Positions 45,368-56,277 of a DNA stretch of 64,000 nucleotides are shown here, piece after piece. Location: NCBI GenBank assembly GCA_037951105.1, contig JBAMJV010009665.1, forward strand, positions 1 to 64,000, read 5' to 3'. This DNA comes from Echinarachnius parma (taxonomy: Eukaryota; Echinodermata; Echinoidea; Clypeasteroida; Echinarachniidae). The translations under genes and the position numbers were made by a program. Position 1 is the stretch's first letter. Every line of letters starts with the position of its first letter. The notes beneath the pieces were generated by a model. It saw only the letters and a program-made list of their open reading frames with translations, made no database searches and was not told the origin of the DNA.

Positions 45368-45690
45368 GCTAAATTGCTAATATCTTTCAAAACTAGTGCC
45401 ACCAAAGACAGTGCAGCAAACATAATGAGAACTACTAGTTTTCAATGATAACATACAAGCTTTTATAGCAGAGCTCTACAATTCAGTTTGTCCAGTTCCT
45501 TTCTTTCCCTTTGATATTGAAGGATGCTATAAAATTGTATATATCTTTCAAACCTTGGGCCACCAAAGACCAAGCAGCATATGATAACTACTAGTTTTCA
45601 AATGATAACATTCACGTTTTTAGCAGCTACAATTAAGTCTGTCCAGTTCCTTTCCTTCCCTTTCATATTGAAGGAAGTGCGGACAGATGC
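45368..45690 (+). repeat. Two-unit tandem repeat, about 170 bp each
   Basis: ATATCTTTCAAA, GCCACCAAAGAC, GATAACTACTAGTTTTCAA, TAGCAG and CTGTCCAGTTCCTTTCCTTC followed by CCTTTCATATTGAAGGA recur at 45369 and 45540. Confidence 0.88.
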
Positions 45691-45769
45691 TGTGGAAGAA
45701 AAAAAAAAGATGATTCTTTGCAGTCTGTTCCGTGCACACAGATAACCAATTCCTAAACTGACTCCTGTT

Positions 45770-46200
45770 GACATCGATGACCTGCCAGGTCATATGGGGA
45801 AAAAAAGAGAGTAAATTTGACTTTCGCTGGCTACATCTCAAAGCTCCCCACCATAAAATGAACTGTATGAAATCACTGCATACATTGTTTTGATAAACAT
45901 AGAACTTACATGTCAAATATTAGGGGTTCTTTTTTTATTTTCAGGGGCTCTATAATAATGATTTGCAGGTTCATAGATCTATGACCTGCTGGGTCATGGG
46001 GGGGGGGGGGTAAATTTGACTTTTTGGGGGCTACACCCGAAGCTCGAAGCTCGAAGCTCGAAGCTCGCAGAAATAAAATGAACACTCCATAAATTGTTAT
46101 AAATTACATGGCAAATCATGGGGGCTCTTTTATGATTTTCATAGTCTGTTTTGGGGGGCTCCTTTAGGTTGTTTTTTTGTGGGGTTGGGGGGGGGGGGGC
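45770..46200 (+). repeat. Two-unit tandem repeat, about 205 bp, with G tracts
   Basis: GACCTGCYRGGTCATGGGG, GTAAATTTGACTTT, GGCTACA, AAAATGAACWSTA, ATTGTT, CATGTCAAATATTAGGGG, CTCT and TTTTCA recur at about 45778 and 45982. The second unit carries four copies of CGAAGCT (46039-46066) and runs of 13 G. Confidence 0.8.
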
Positions 46201-46293
46201 TTATTTGCCCTGAGCCCTCAGGTATTTTGTTCACTGTGTAATGTGGGTCACTGAGGCCGTTCCATTATCTTATCGCTTTCCCACAGGTTTCAG

Positions 46294-46431
46294 ATGACAT
46301 AGCCAGAGATGGCAATGTTCACTCCAGCTGGTCGAATGTTGTGATACATGATCAGGATATCATGTTCAAAAGAAAAAGGATATCATGTTCAAAAGAAAAG
46401 GATGTCCTGTCTAAAAAGAAATCCCATGGAT
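46294..46431 (+). CDS. Candidate internal exon, unknown protein (3' end uncertain)
   Basis: It follows the acceptor stretch CTTATCGCTTTCCCACAGGTTTCAG. Starting at the second AG it begins with two bases that complete the codon left open by the 39.4-kb exon (G+AT, Asp), giving DIARDGNVHSSWSNVV in frame. Using the first AG (46287) gives VSDDIARDG in phase 0 instead. The 3' end is weak: GTATAG at 46432 keeps phase 1, but other ends are possible and the frame stays open to 46595. A 24-bp duplication (GATATCATGTTCAAAAGAAA) at 46357-46405 lies inside it, which may mean the true exon is shorter. Family not recognised. Confidence 0.35.
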
Positions 46432-46595
46432 GTATAGTTGTGATACGTGTGTTCTGTTTGCCTAACTGTAATTTTTGGCCCTGTGACATAAAGCTTTCCT
46501 GCCACTACTTAAAAATACTACTTAATAATATATTATATATAGTGCATAATAGTCACTATGACTCTCTATGCGCTTTACAAAAAATACTAAATTGA

Positions 46596-46973
46596 ATAAA
46601 CAAAGATACATCATACAAATACAACAAACATACAAAATTTAAAATAATGCAATTAAGGAAATATACATTACGATGCAGTCTATTTAAACAAAAAAGGATA
46701 TATGTAAACATAAACAGATACATAAACCTTTCTTGCCACTTCTTTATCAATTGATCTGTAAAAAATGATCGCTCAATCAATCAATTAGATTGTAGTGCTT
46801 CATCTTATGGGGTACAGACTTGCACCCCTCCTACCCCTTGTTAAATATTTTTTTGTTATTATGCAATTTATAAAAAATATGCAAATATCTTCACAAATCG
46901 AAAGAAAATGCTCCTTTTAAATAAGTGCATGCATATTGCCATTCACCCAGACAAAGTAAAATAATATGTACAA
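46596..46973. other. AT-rich stretch
   Basis: ATGCGCTTTACAAAA at 46567-46581 resembles the GCGCTTTACAATGATATTAT phrase at 63340, a motif common to interspersed repeats in marine invertebrates. Otherwise nothing is supported. Confidence 0.35.
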
Positions 46974-47156
46974 CAGTCAAACCTGTCTTAGTGGCCACCT
47001 GTCTCTAGCAGCCAACCTGCCTATAGTGGGCACCAAACCCAGTCCCCTGCAGAGGAAAACAATGTCATAACACCTGTTTATAGAGGTCACCTGTCTACAG
47101 TGGCCACTTTTCTTGTTTCCCCTGACGGTCAGTCACTATGTACACAGGTTTGACTG
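46974..47156 (+). mobile_element. CAGTCAAACCTG MITE, 183 bp
   Basis: Starts CAGTCAAACCTGTCTTAGTG and ends TACACAGGTTTGACTG. The interior GCAGAGGAAAACAATGT ... GAGGTCACCTGTCTACAGTG matches 38740-38795 and 39170-39190 in the larger relative. No clear target duplication. Confidence 0.82.
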
Positions 47157-47290
47157 TATTTTCCTTTTAAAGTAGCCTATAATTGATGCAATGGGAGCGG
47201 TAAGATGTAAGAGGTTGTAGTCCGCAATTCTATTTATAAGCGTTTTTTTTTCTTCTTCTCCAATTCCACTGACCAATATTTACAGTCTAG

Positions 47291-47407
47291 TGACCTCACA
47301 TTTTAAAACATTCTTTAAGGTAGCTCTTCAAACACCAACTCTAGATGAGATTACCATTCTTGGAGGAATTACAGCAAGTGGCAGCTCTGTCCTAGATCAA
47401 CAAAAAG
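47291..47407 (+). CDS. Candidate internal exon, unknown protein
   Basis: A long pyrimidine tract (47246-47272) precedes TTTACAGTCTAG. Acceptor at TCTAG gives phase 1 entry, consistent with the candidate upstream exon; acceptor at TTTACAG (exon from 47286) also leaves the frame open but in phase 2. The peptide includes FKTFFKVALQTPTLDEITI and LGGITASGSSVLDQQK and has natural-looking composition. The donor AAAAG|GTGGAT is weak; reading on meets a stop within four codons. I do not recognise the family. Confidence 0.4.
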
Positions 47408-49320
47408 GTGGATATTAATGACTGCCGAAACTCTTCTTTTCATTAAAAAAAGCTTTGTACTAAAAGCCTGAAAGATTACAGTTGACAAGTAGACTGCCTT
47501 TTATATAGAGGTATCACTGAAAAAAAAAGATCTTTCTTTGACAAATATCATTTGGTCAGTTTATTTTTGTTTGGATTCACTAATTAACATCAGTACATTT
47601 TTCTAAGGAAAATTCTATGTTGGAAGAATTTTTGTCCACATGCATTCAAATTTCTGTTTAAAAAAATTAATAAGGAGAGAATTTTGGGAAACCAAACATC
47701 AAAAAATCATTGCAAAAAAACCCTCCAAATTATGAACATTTATATTTACTGTTATGTTATTCAATTGATAGTTGTGAATTAGTATTGAAGAAGAATGTTA
47801 ATCCAATTGAAATAATAGTAAAAAAATATCCCCACCAAAATGTTTTTTACTTCTTTTAACTTTTGAATTGATGAGTAAAATGGAAAGAAGGGTGCTTATA
47901 GGCTTCTGGAAAAGGCAATACAAATTGTGTTAAACATAGATTGGGCAAGTTTCTTCTATAGATCATTTTAATATGTATGATTGGTAATAACAAGAGAGGC
48001 ATTTTCACCTCTTGTTTATGCTTAAGGACAACCTGAAACCTTTTGATGTAATCTGCTTATAAATGGTGATGATGGACAAATCCATTTAATCTTCTTACAC
48101 CATTTATCAATTAGTATTATGGGATGGCACTTGTAGGATTTCTGCAGTGGGAAATATGTAGCCATGTTAATCGTATTTGGGAGATTTCCTTGAACAACTG
48201 ACTGGTTGACTCTTTTATATTTGAAAAGATTAAAGAATTTAGGACCTTCTAGCAGCAATTTGTTTATTTCCTTGTGGGATATGTGTGATATGGTCAGTAT
48301 TTGTCAATTACTTTTTGACAGTCATCAACATAACCAATATTAAGTTGTCATCCTGTCATTAGTATACAAGGTTTTTGTTAATTGGTGTGATCCAGAGTGT
48401 GGGGAGGGGGAGGGTGGGGGGGGGGGGCATGGGGGAGGGAAGAGGACAAGAAGGGGTAGCCAGTTTAAACAACAAAATGATAACATTTAATAAATTTGTA
48501 TTCAAGAAGAATGATTTCACACCACAATTTATTTTAATTATTGGACATCACAAAATAGCTAACCACGTGGATATATAAGAGAAATAATATGGGGGGGGGG
48601 GGGGCTAAGAGGTGTTTTTTTTAGGAGGCAGTGCCCCCTTGTAGCTTTTACCAGTGTCTTATTTAGAACAAATAAAGCATTAAAAAAGCATTAATTAAAA
48701 ATATAAAAGAATTCTCCATTATCTGATTTTGTGGTACAAATAAATATTTCCCCTATCTGCCAAATGTTTTGGTTGAACAAGATTAAAACACAGTACATAG
48801 ATTTACCTGTTTTGTTTCTTTCTTCAAATTTCAAGTAGACATTATTGTCGATATACATTGCACATTGTACCCGAAGCATGTTCTTATCACATGTGAGCCC
48901 AGCATGTTGTGTCTGTGTGTTATGCAAAACAGCAGCAAAGTTTATCTGCTATTTTGTATTCTGTTAGGTATTAAAAATTAACTATGTTTGCATAAAGGAT
49001 AACGTGTCTGCTTAGGTAGAACCACTTGCGTGAAGAAAAAAAAAATGGTATATTGGCTTTAAAATATTGATGAGTGACATATTGTCAGTTTCACATCCCT
49101 ATTTATGCTCTAAAACACTTATTTCAATAACCACATTTAAAAAATGATCTCTATGTGGTTGATGGGATACCAGCCCCCCACCCCTCTGTGGTTTGCCGAT
49201 TATGCCACCTGACGAAGCAAACTTTTGCCAACATATGGTGGATATTTTCTGCATCCTTCTATGTAGGAATGGTCATGTTACTGGAATCATCTTGATCAAT
49301 GAAATATTTAGATATTTGAT
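47408..49320. other. Unannotated stretch with two G-rich tracts
   Basis: G-rich tracts lie at 48402-48445 and 48591-48604. No further exon could be placed downstream. The minus-strand frames at 48022-48258 and 48691-48927 have no recognised domain. Confidence 0.35.
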
Positions 49321-49328
49321 GTAATAAT

Positions 49329-50403
49329 TAAGCCTGGGTCGGAACGGATGGAATACCGGAATCCGTCCGGTGTGTGCGTGTTCCGGTTTTGTTTTCTCCA
49401 TTCCGGTATTCCGATTAAAAAAAATGTAATACATAAAAAATAGTCTTTTTCTGAATATCTTAATAATATCACGTATGTTTTATTCAATCTTACCAAATAC
49501 CAATCGTAAATGAGAGGGTCTTGGACATTTTCGTGAAGCATTGACATTGTTCATTGTTTTCCGTGAATGGCGATTCTCGTACTCTATCTATACTGTACTA
49601 GTTTCGCATAGAGCTGAATACTGTACAAGTCTGTGGGTTACGTATTGTCTGTATTGCGCGCTGTATCTGAAGCTACTGCTATAGACCATGTAGACGGAAT
49701 CGCAGCCCGCAACGCCGCTGAAAGGCACATGCAAACATATGGGTGATTGACTCAAGCGCGAAAGTCAAGAGTATTGATATTAGAGCGCAGGAAGAAAGCG
49801 TACGATGAATACGTTCAAAACTCCAAGTGCATATGTACGCGAGCGACTTTCAATAAGCGGTTGAACAAAGCCAGCAAGTGCAAATCAGTTTGCGATCGTT
49901 GCCAATTTCTGGGCTGCGATAATATATACCATGTAGTATGCGTATCATACACGTACACCATTCGCAAATTGGCAACGTGGGTGCATGCTAGCTTCAGTTC
50001 ATCAGAGGTTCGAGCGAGCTAGAAAATGTCCTAGATATAATCAGCGCATTTTTTTGCTGTTTTTGCAGGTATTTGTTCTCGTATTTGTTTTAAAAGCCAA
50101 CCAAACATGTAAGTAAAATAAGAGATAGTCTAGAATGGGTGCGGTCGTAATAATCTTGCATTTTCGTTCCTTTTCGGCACTTTTTAAGAGTGCGGCTTGC
50201 GGGGTCAGGGCAGTTGAGTTGGCCTGTCTCGCAGCGCGGGGCGCGGCCTGCCTGCGCTGCCGAAGCTGTGGCGGACCTTCTGGTGCGTGTTCGTTCCGTG
50301 TCATTCATTGGCAGGTTTTTTTTTTTTATCGGAACACCGGATTCCGACCGGCACAACACCGGCGGATTCCGGAACAAAAAAATTCCGACATGACTCAGGC
50401 TTA
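49329..50403 (+). mobile_element. hAT-type non-autonomous element, 1.08 kb
   Basis: Ends TAAGCCTGGGTCGGAA and GACATGACTCAGGCTTA with a perfect 8-bp duplication GTAATAAT (49321-49328, 50404-50411). Subterminal inverted CGGAATCCG/ACACCGG words occur near both ends. The interior is GC- and CpG-rich relative to the flanks, with a 91-codon frame at 49747-50022 (Cys- and Lys-rich, CICTRATFNKRLNKASKCKS) and overlapping frames at 50041-50422. None was recognised as a transposase, though the first could be a remnant coding piece. Confidence 0.92.
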
Positions 50404-50789
50404 GTAATAATTCACATCTCACACTTGATAAGCAAATGTTGATTTATTTTTATCATTAGTATAAAAAGGGCAAGAATTGGTGGAAGTTCTGAAGTAAATG
50501 AAAATTATACATTTGGGTATTCAATACATTGTCTAACCTCATACAGTTTTAATTGAATTTCTACATACATGTGTATATTCAACTTATTTTTATGGCCTGT
50601 ATTTTGACAAGACTGTTTTGTACACTACTTCCCCACTGAAGCTGCTCCATGCACTAGTACACAATGTTTGCAGGCACCATACATCATTCATAACTAAAGC
50701 AATATAGATGCATTAAGCTCATTCTAGTGACAATCTCGCCACCCCGCTTCCCAAGTAATAATGGCCCCCATCAATTTCAAGTCTGACAA

Positions 50790-52260
50790 GATTGCAGCAC
50801 TTATTAGCTCTGACATCACACTGATAAGTGGCCTTGGCGTGGCACTTCAGGATCATTTAAAGTGCCGTAGCTTGGCACTTCAGGATTATTTAATGTGCCT
50901 TAGCTTAGGGCACTTCAAATGATTTGAATGTTTCGCCATAGCGTGGTGAACCAGAGAAATGGTAGTGGAATTGCACATTTTGAGATATCAAATTTCCAAG
51001 ATTGAAGCACTTATTAGCTCTGACATCATACTGATGAGTGGTCTTAGCTCGGCGCTTCAGGATTATTTAATGTTACTTCCTTGACAGCTTGGTGCACTTC
51101 ATAATCTTTGTGGTTATTTTCACCGCAGAGAAAAGATGAGAGGAGTATTGGTCGGAGTGGCATATTTTGGGGGGTATAATGTTATCAATAATTACTTTGG
51201 TAAGATTGCGAGCATTTATTGTCTATTACATCATACTTATCAGCGTCCTTCATAGCTTGGCACAATTTAGGAATTTATTCATGTACCCCCCCCCCCCCCC
51301 CCCCCACAGAGCAAAGAAAAGAGAATAATTGTCTTCATAGAGAGCAGCACATTTTGGGAGTGTAGCGTCAACTGCATCATCAATATTATTTTTGCAAGAT
51401 TACAAGCATTTATTAGCCCCTACATCATACTTATGAACGTTTTTTTTTCGCTTAGGATTTTAAAGTTTTTTTTTTGTCATGATTCACTGCAAGGCAAGGC
51501 AAAGAAAAGAGTGGCACATTTTGAGGGTGTAAGCGTCATCAATATCACTCTGATAAGATTGCGGGCATTTATCAGCTCTGACATCGCACTTATGAGCGGC
51601 CTTATAGCTTGGCACACTTTAGGGATTTTTTCATATACCATCTCAGAGCAAAGAAAAAGAGAATAATTGTTTTTAGAGAGTGGCACATATTTTTGGGGGT
51701 GTAGTGTCATCAATATTAATCTGGTATTAGATTGCAGGGCATATTAGCTCTGACATCATACTCATGAGCGGCCTTAGCTTGGCACACTTTAGGGATTCGT
51801 TCATGTATTTCACCGTGAGGCGAAGAAAAGAGGAAAATTGTCTTAAAGAGTGGCACATTTTTGGGGTGTAGCGTCATCAATATCACTCTGGTAAGATTGC
51901 GGGCATTTATTAGCTCTGACATCGTACTTATGAGCGGTCTATATAGCTTGCCACACAATAGTTTTTTAGTTATTTGTTCATGTATCATCATAAAGCAAAC
52001 AAAAAGAGAATAATGGTCTTAGAGAGTGGCACATTTTGGGGTGTAGCGTCATCGATATCACTCTGGTAAGATTGCGGGCATTTATTAGCTCTGACATCGT
52101 ACTTTATATGAGCGGCCTTAGCTTTGCACACTTTAGGGATTCGTTCATGTATCACCTCGAGGCGAGGCGGAAGAGAAGAGAATAATTGTCTGGAGTTGGG
52201 CATTCTGAAAGTAGCCTCGGGGTGTTTGGCAGCATTAGTCAGAGCAAAGTGTCCCCTCCG
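50790..52260 (+). repeat. Tandem array, eight units of about 165-205 bp
   Basis: TTATTAGCTCTGACATCRYA recurs at about 50805, 51011, 51210 (variant), 51408, 51570, 51741, 51905 and 52080. Each is followed by TGAGCGGCCTTAGCTTGGCA, GGATT, TTCATGTA, GCAAAGAAAAGAG, GTGGCACATTTTGGGGTGTA and GCGTCATCAATATCACTCTG. A 20-C tract (51286-51305) is a local expansion inside one unit. Minus-strand frames (51477-52296) share phrases such as LINARNLIRVILMTL only because the units repeat. Confidence 0.93.
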
Positions 52261-52306
52261 AATCTTGAATGAAATGTTTGCTGCAGGGCTGTTCACATCA
52301 GATTTG

Positions 52307-52388
52307 TTTAACCCGTTCCCTTTGAGATTCTGAAATCCCTGTAGACTTTTTATGTAGCTAACCAGGTTCCTGTAGTCAAGTTGTTAAA
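52307..52388 (+). repeat. Dispersed ~85-bp repeat, copy 4
   Basis: TTTAACCCGTTCCCTTTGAG, ATTCTGAAATCCCTGTAGAC and AACCAGGTTCCTGTAGTC, ending in GTTGTTAA. The most complete copy in the window. Confidence 0.7.
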
Positions 52389-52414
52389 AGGGTACATAGA
52401 AATTATAGCATACG

Positions 52415-52650
52415 TGTATCAATAAAAGACTTTGTGTCCTAGACTGAATTTGGCATTATGGATTGAGAACCCCCCCCCCCCCCCCCCCCCCCCATTTTGA
52501 TAGTAGGACAAAGTGCAAAATGGAAATATTGATGTAGATTGTATAAATACATGTATGTAACAATAAAATACTTTATGGCACATTAGACTGGATTTTGCAT
52601 AATGTGAATTAAGAAGCCCCCCCCCCCCTTATTATGGCAGTGAATAATGA
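52415..52650 (+). repeat. Two-unit tandem repeat with C tracts
   Basis: AATAAAAGACTTTGTGTC ... TAGACTGAATTTGGCATTATG is followed by 24 C (52470-52493). The same order with AATAAAATACTTTATGGC ... TAGACTGGATTTTGCATAAT at about 52564 is followed by 12 C. A short (ATTTC)n run lies at 52778-52800. Confidence 0.8.
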
Positions 52651-52849
52651 CAAAGAAATACACAAATTTGGGCAGAAGTTATTGTGGTACGAAAGTATGG
52701 AAATGTATGAAAACAGCTATGATTATGTATGAAAATGTTTAAGATTAACAGGCCTCTAAAGCATGTGTTCTTTTCTTTTCATTTCATTTCATTTCATTTC
52801 AATTCATTTTAACTCTTCCATTTTTGTTTTTTTTAATTTGTAGATACTA

Positions 52850-53366
52850 GAATCAAAATTACAGCATTGTTCAAGCTAAAATTGTATATACCGGTGTTGT
52901 ATTCATGCATCCTCATCAATCTACTGGAAAACGTTCAGATGATTTGTAAATCGAGGATACTCCCTTTAACAGCCATTGTTTTGCAACCAAATGCAATTAA
53001 ACTGCTAATGTTTCTTGCGACAAGTATACCAAGTAGCTTTCAAGTGTCTAGAGTCCCCCTTCTAAAAATGCTTGTACCCTTTTACCTCCTGTGCTTCAAT
53101 CCGGTTGATATCTTTTTAAAGGTATCCTGTAACTTTGTTGATATGTTATCAAATTGTCTGTTAATTGTTGCAGAATAGTCTGTGAAAATTCCCATACAAT
53201 CATTTATATTGCACAGGTCTCTGACATACACAAATTTGCTATTTGACTGTATGTTACCAATTACCATTATTTTTGATCCTAGAAGAATCTTCTTCGTCAT
53301 TTTAGCCTCTGAAGAAGATTCGGCTAGGATAACAAAATTTAGGCCCCTTTTTATATTGACTCTCAT
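52850..53366. other. Overlapping open frames on both strands, unexplained
   Basis: A + strand frame is open from the TTTAATTTGTAG acceptor-like site at 52845 to a stop at 53179 (hydrophobic, no domain recognised). The minus strand is open at 53082-53366 (contains MTKKILLGSKIMV and NSKFVYVRDLCNIND). Neither has a recognised family. The right end (53313-53430) overlaps a dispersed repeat also at 39719-39832, so one reading is a decayed mobile element rather than a gene. Confidence 0.25.
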
Positions 53367-53430
53367 TTTACCAAGGCTTTATTATAGTAGAAAAGCAGTT
53401 TTCAGCAGTATTTTGCATCAATTACCATGA

Positions 53431-54690
53431 TTGTTGAAACATCTTCATCAAGCCAGTCTTGCATGAGGAGACTTCTTTCTGTTATGAGGCATGACATATG
53501 ATGCAACTTTTGATTTCTAGCATTGCAACAATACAAAGTTGCATCATGTGAGAGGTGAACACTCTTTGTGTGAACACTCAATCTGTGGGTTGATTATGTT
53601 GGCATTGTAATGGAGGATTCAATTTTTAAAAGAAATGTTACCCTTTTTTCAAAAATTGAAGTGCAAGTCAAAGTGCGGCAATCTATACCTGTTAAAATTA
53701 AAAGTGAATATTAAAAGTGAAATGAAGAAAAACAAATTACTATCCAATCCTCTATCTAAACTCCAAAGTCACCTCGGCTTTAAACTGAATGTCATTTTCT
53801 CATGAAATAATGTAAATTCAATTTATTTTTTCTCATCACCTTCCCACCCAAGAAAGAATGAGGCAATCAAAATATCATGTTAGGCGTGAAAGAAAAACTA
53901 GGCTGTGTAAATTTAATTATTTAATTTCTTTGCGAAAGACATGCAAATGTCACGCTCGCACTAACAACATAGAAATTAGGTTCATGTAAGTATGGCAGAC
54001 GAGTCTATTTGTGCTATATAGTTAATTTCATAGCTGGCTGCATTCTCCAATTTTGTTTGGAAATTATATTTATAGATTTTTTTTTTTTAATGACAAGGTC
54101 TTCTAAAATAATCAGAAGAAAAGTGTGTTTTCAAAGGTGATATTTCCATCAGTGTTTATGATGTTTGCATTTAATTTGATATTTTTCGATTACATATTCA
54201 ATGTACTACTATTTTTATCCTTTTGAATTCTAAAGGCTCCTGAATTATCTTTCAGTATCACAGGCATCATGTTGTTGAGATTTTGTTCAGAATGTGATAA
54301 TTTTAAGTTTCACAAAATTTAGAGCAATATAACAGCATAAAATTACAATAGAAATCCTACTTTCAGTGTGAATTTACCTATATGAATTATTCCTAACTTG
54401 ACGTAAAATACAGCATACTCCATAAATGTGAAAAGTGAGAGATTGCATTCGAGGCTGCACAAGAATGAAATATTTGATGATATGACTATATGATTTGTGT
54501 CACAAGAGGGCACACTGTTGAATTATGCCATATGGCATTTTGGCTTATAAATCAGTACTAGGTAGAACATGTTGATGTGATCTGATGCCTTTTGAGGCAC
54601 CTAGTCATAAACATGAGACCGAAATAAAAAAATAAAGAGGCTAAAATAAAATGAAACAAGAAGTTTTTATTTTTTATTTCATATCCATAT
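53431..54690. other. Featureless AT-rich stretch
   Basis: No gene, array or mobile element with supported ends was found on either strand. Confidence 0.35.
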
Positions 54691-54694
54691 GTAC

Positions 54695-55620
54695 TGGTCC
54701 AGGCCACCAGAATTTGCTTGCCCAAATGGATTTAACCATATATATAACAGACGTTTTGATGCTTTTCCTTGACTAATTTATGGTTCGGGCCACTAAAACA
54801 ATTAGCCTCCACACATTAATTTTGTTCTGTACTGGCCCATTTGGGCAAATAAAAACATACATTTTCAAATTGTACTTGCCCCAACAGAAAGTTAAAGGGA
54901 TAGTTGAGTTCTGGTAAGGAGAGTACAGTTTTAGTCAAACTGAATTTTAGTAACCAAAACCTGCACCATTACATTACAAACTGATAGTTATAACTCCACC
55001 ATGCTCGAAATGAATACAAAATTACTAATGACTAAGTAAACAGCCTGTTATCATTAAAAAATAGCCGTTAAAACTCAAGAGGGCGCTCTCTAAATCCTCA
55101 TCGGGATCAACCATTTTAAATGAAGTATTGTGCATGTGATGTTTTGTTGAAATAGTTATTAGATAGAGAGATAATCAACAACTATATAAAAACCTCTTTT
55201 GTGAATTTTTGAAAAGAGGAAGCATTTTTTTTTTAATGTTAACGGCTGGTTCAAAATTATCGAATAATTGTGGGTCCCCACATTTATTACAAATGGTTAG
55301 GTTTATGGATATTTCAGCCATTTCTGAACTGATTTAGATCAAATAAAGTTTATTCTGTCATTAAATTTGTATGCTATTTCGATTTTGACACTCGGATTTC
55401 CATTATCTCACAAACAAAATATTTTGAGTAGCGCCCTCTATACCAAAACTCAACTATCTCTTTAACTTGCCTGCTTACTACTAGGTGAGATTTAAAGCTG
55501 ATCGGGAATTACATTATTCACTCATAGTTGACCAATGATTTAGTTGTCCAATCAGGCAACAAAACTAGGTCATTTATGAAATGTTACTTGCCCGACATCC
55601 ATTTTTACTTCCCCCCGTTA
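54695..55620. repeat. GGGCCACTAAA / CTTGCCCGAC repeat, interrupted copy
   Basis: It matches 42817-43165 in order (CAGGCCACCAGAATTTGC, GCCTCCACAC, GTACTGGCCCATTTGGGCAA, then CTTGCCTGCTTACTACTAGG, GACCAATGAT, GTTACTTGCCCGACATC), but is split by MITE family A copy 3. The repeat is therefore older than that insertion. Confidence 0.8.
54892..55465 (-). mobile_element. TTAA-flanked MITE, family A copy 3 (nested)
   Basis: 574 bp including TTAA at 54892-54895 and 55462-55465. Reverse of copies 1 and 2: AGGGATAGTTGAGTTCTGGT at left, ACCAAAACTCAACTATCTCT at right. The flanks join as AAAG-TTAA-CTTGCCTGC, against AAAGTTTACTTGCCTAC at about 42962 in the uninterrupted relative, giving an empty-site comparison. 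Confidence 0.92.
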
Positions 55621-55624
55621 ATAG

Positions 55625-55947
55625 GGCAAGTGCTAGTGTCGCAGCGAAAAAAAAACACGCGGGGGGGGGGGGGGGGCGAATTCGCCCCCGAAATGCCCAA
55701 TGCAATTTTTTTTTGATTTTGGGGATTTTTGTTGGATTTTCTGTTTGGATCGTGATCAAATGCTTATAAGATGATCACTTACAGCATTAGAGTTTAATAG
55801 TAGCCCCTGAAATTCGAAAAAGAGCCCGGAAATATGTAGCCCCCGAGATGATAAAAGTAGCCCCCGAAAGTTGGAAAAGTACCCCCCCGAAAAGGAGCCC
55901 CCGAAATAAAAATATTAATTTTTTTCGCTGTAGTGTCAAGCCCTGAA
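55625..55947. mobile_element. AGCCCC element with GTGTCGCAGCG ends
   Basis: Left GGGCAAGTGCTAGTGTCGCA then GCGAAAAAAA; right TTTTTTTCGCTGTAGTGTCA then AGCCCTG, which is inverted. Inside are 16 G (55661-55676), GCGAATTCGCCCCCGAAATG and a run of AGCCCCCGAAA words. Fragments of this family are at 6622, 25860 and 37545. Ends fit a hAT-like CAGGGCTTG terminus, but no 8-bp duplication was found. Confidence 0.65.
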
Positions 55948-56277
55948 TGAAAGAAGGTTATTTGCTGAAAAACAGTATCGTGACTGAAAGCAATTGTTTC
56001 ATCTGTGCTTTTGAAAACAGTTTTGAGAGAAATTGATTTATACCAATAAAAGAACTCTTGTTACCCAAGGCAATGAAGTAAATCAGAAAATGTAATAAGA
56101 ACTCCCAGTTTTATTGACAAATTCTTTTGTCGAGTGGTACAATCTCACAACTGAAATCCTGTGTATCACCTGTGTTTCTTTATACTTTGTAGAAAAATAA
56201 CATTTTGAAAGTTAAAAAAATAAATGCCATGCCAAAGGCGTTGATATCGACAGAAAAGTGGGCAACCACTCTTACCC

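Noticed and set aside
46341-46595. Extension of the 46.3-kb candidate exon to its stop as a terminal exon
   Set aside because: The reading beyond about 46431 becomes AT-driven and passes into sequence resembling an interspersed repeat near 46567, so the extension is unlikely to be coding.
50041-50422. GC-rich overlapping frames resembling a gene
   Set aside because: They lie in the right half of a hAT-type element, overlap each other on both strands and show no recognised domain.
51477-52296. Repeated phrases such as LINARNLIRVILMTL suggesting a repeat protein
   Set aside because: They are translations of successive DNA array units; stops fall in most units and unit lengths are not multiples of three.
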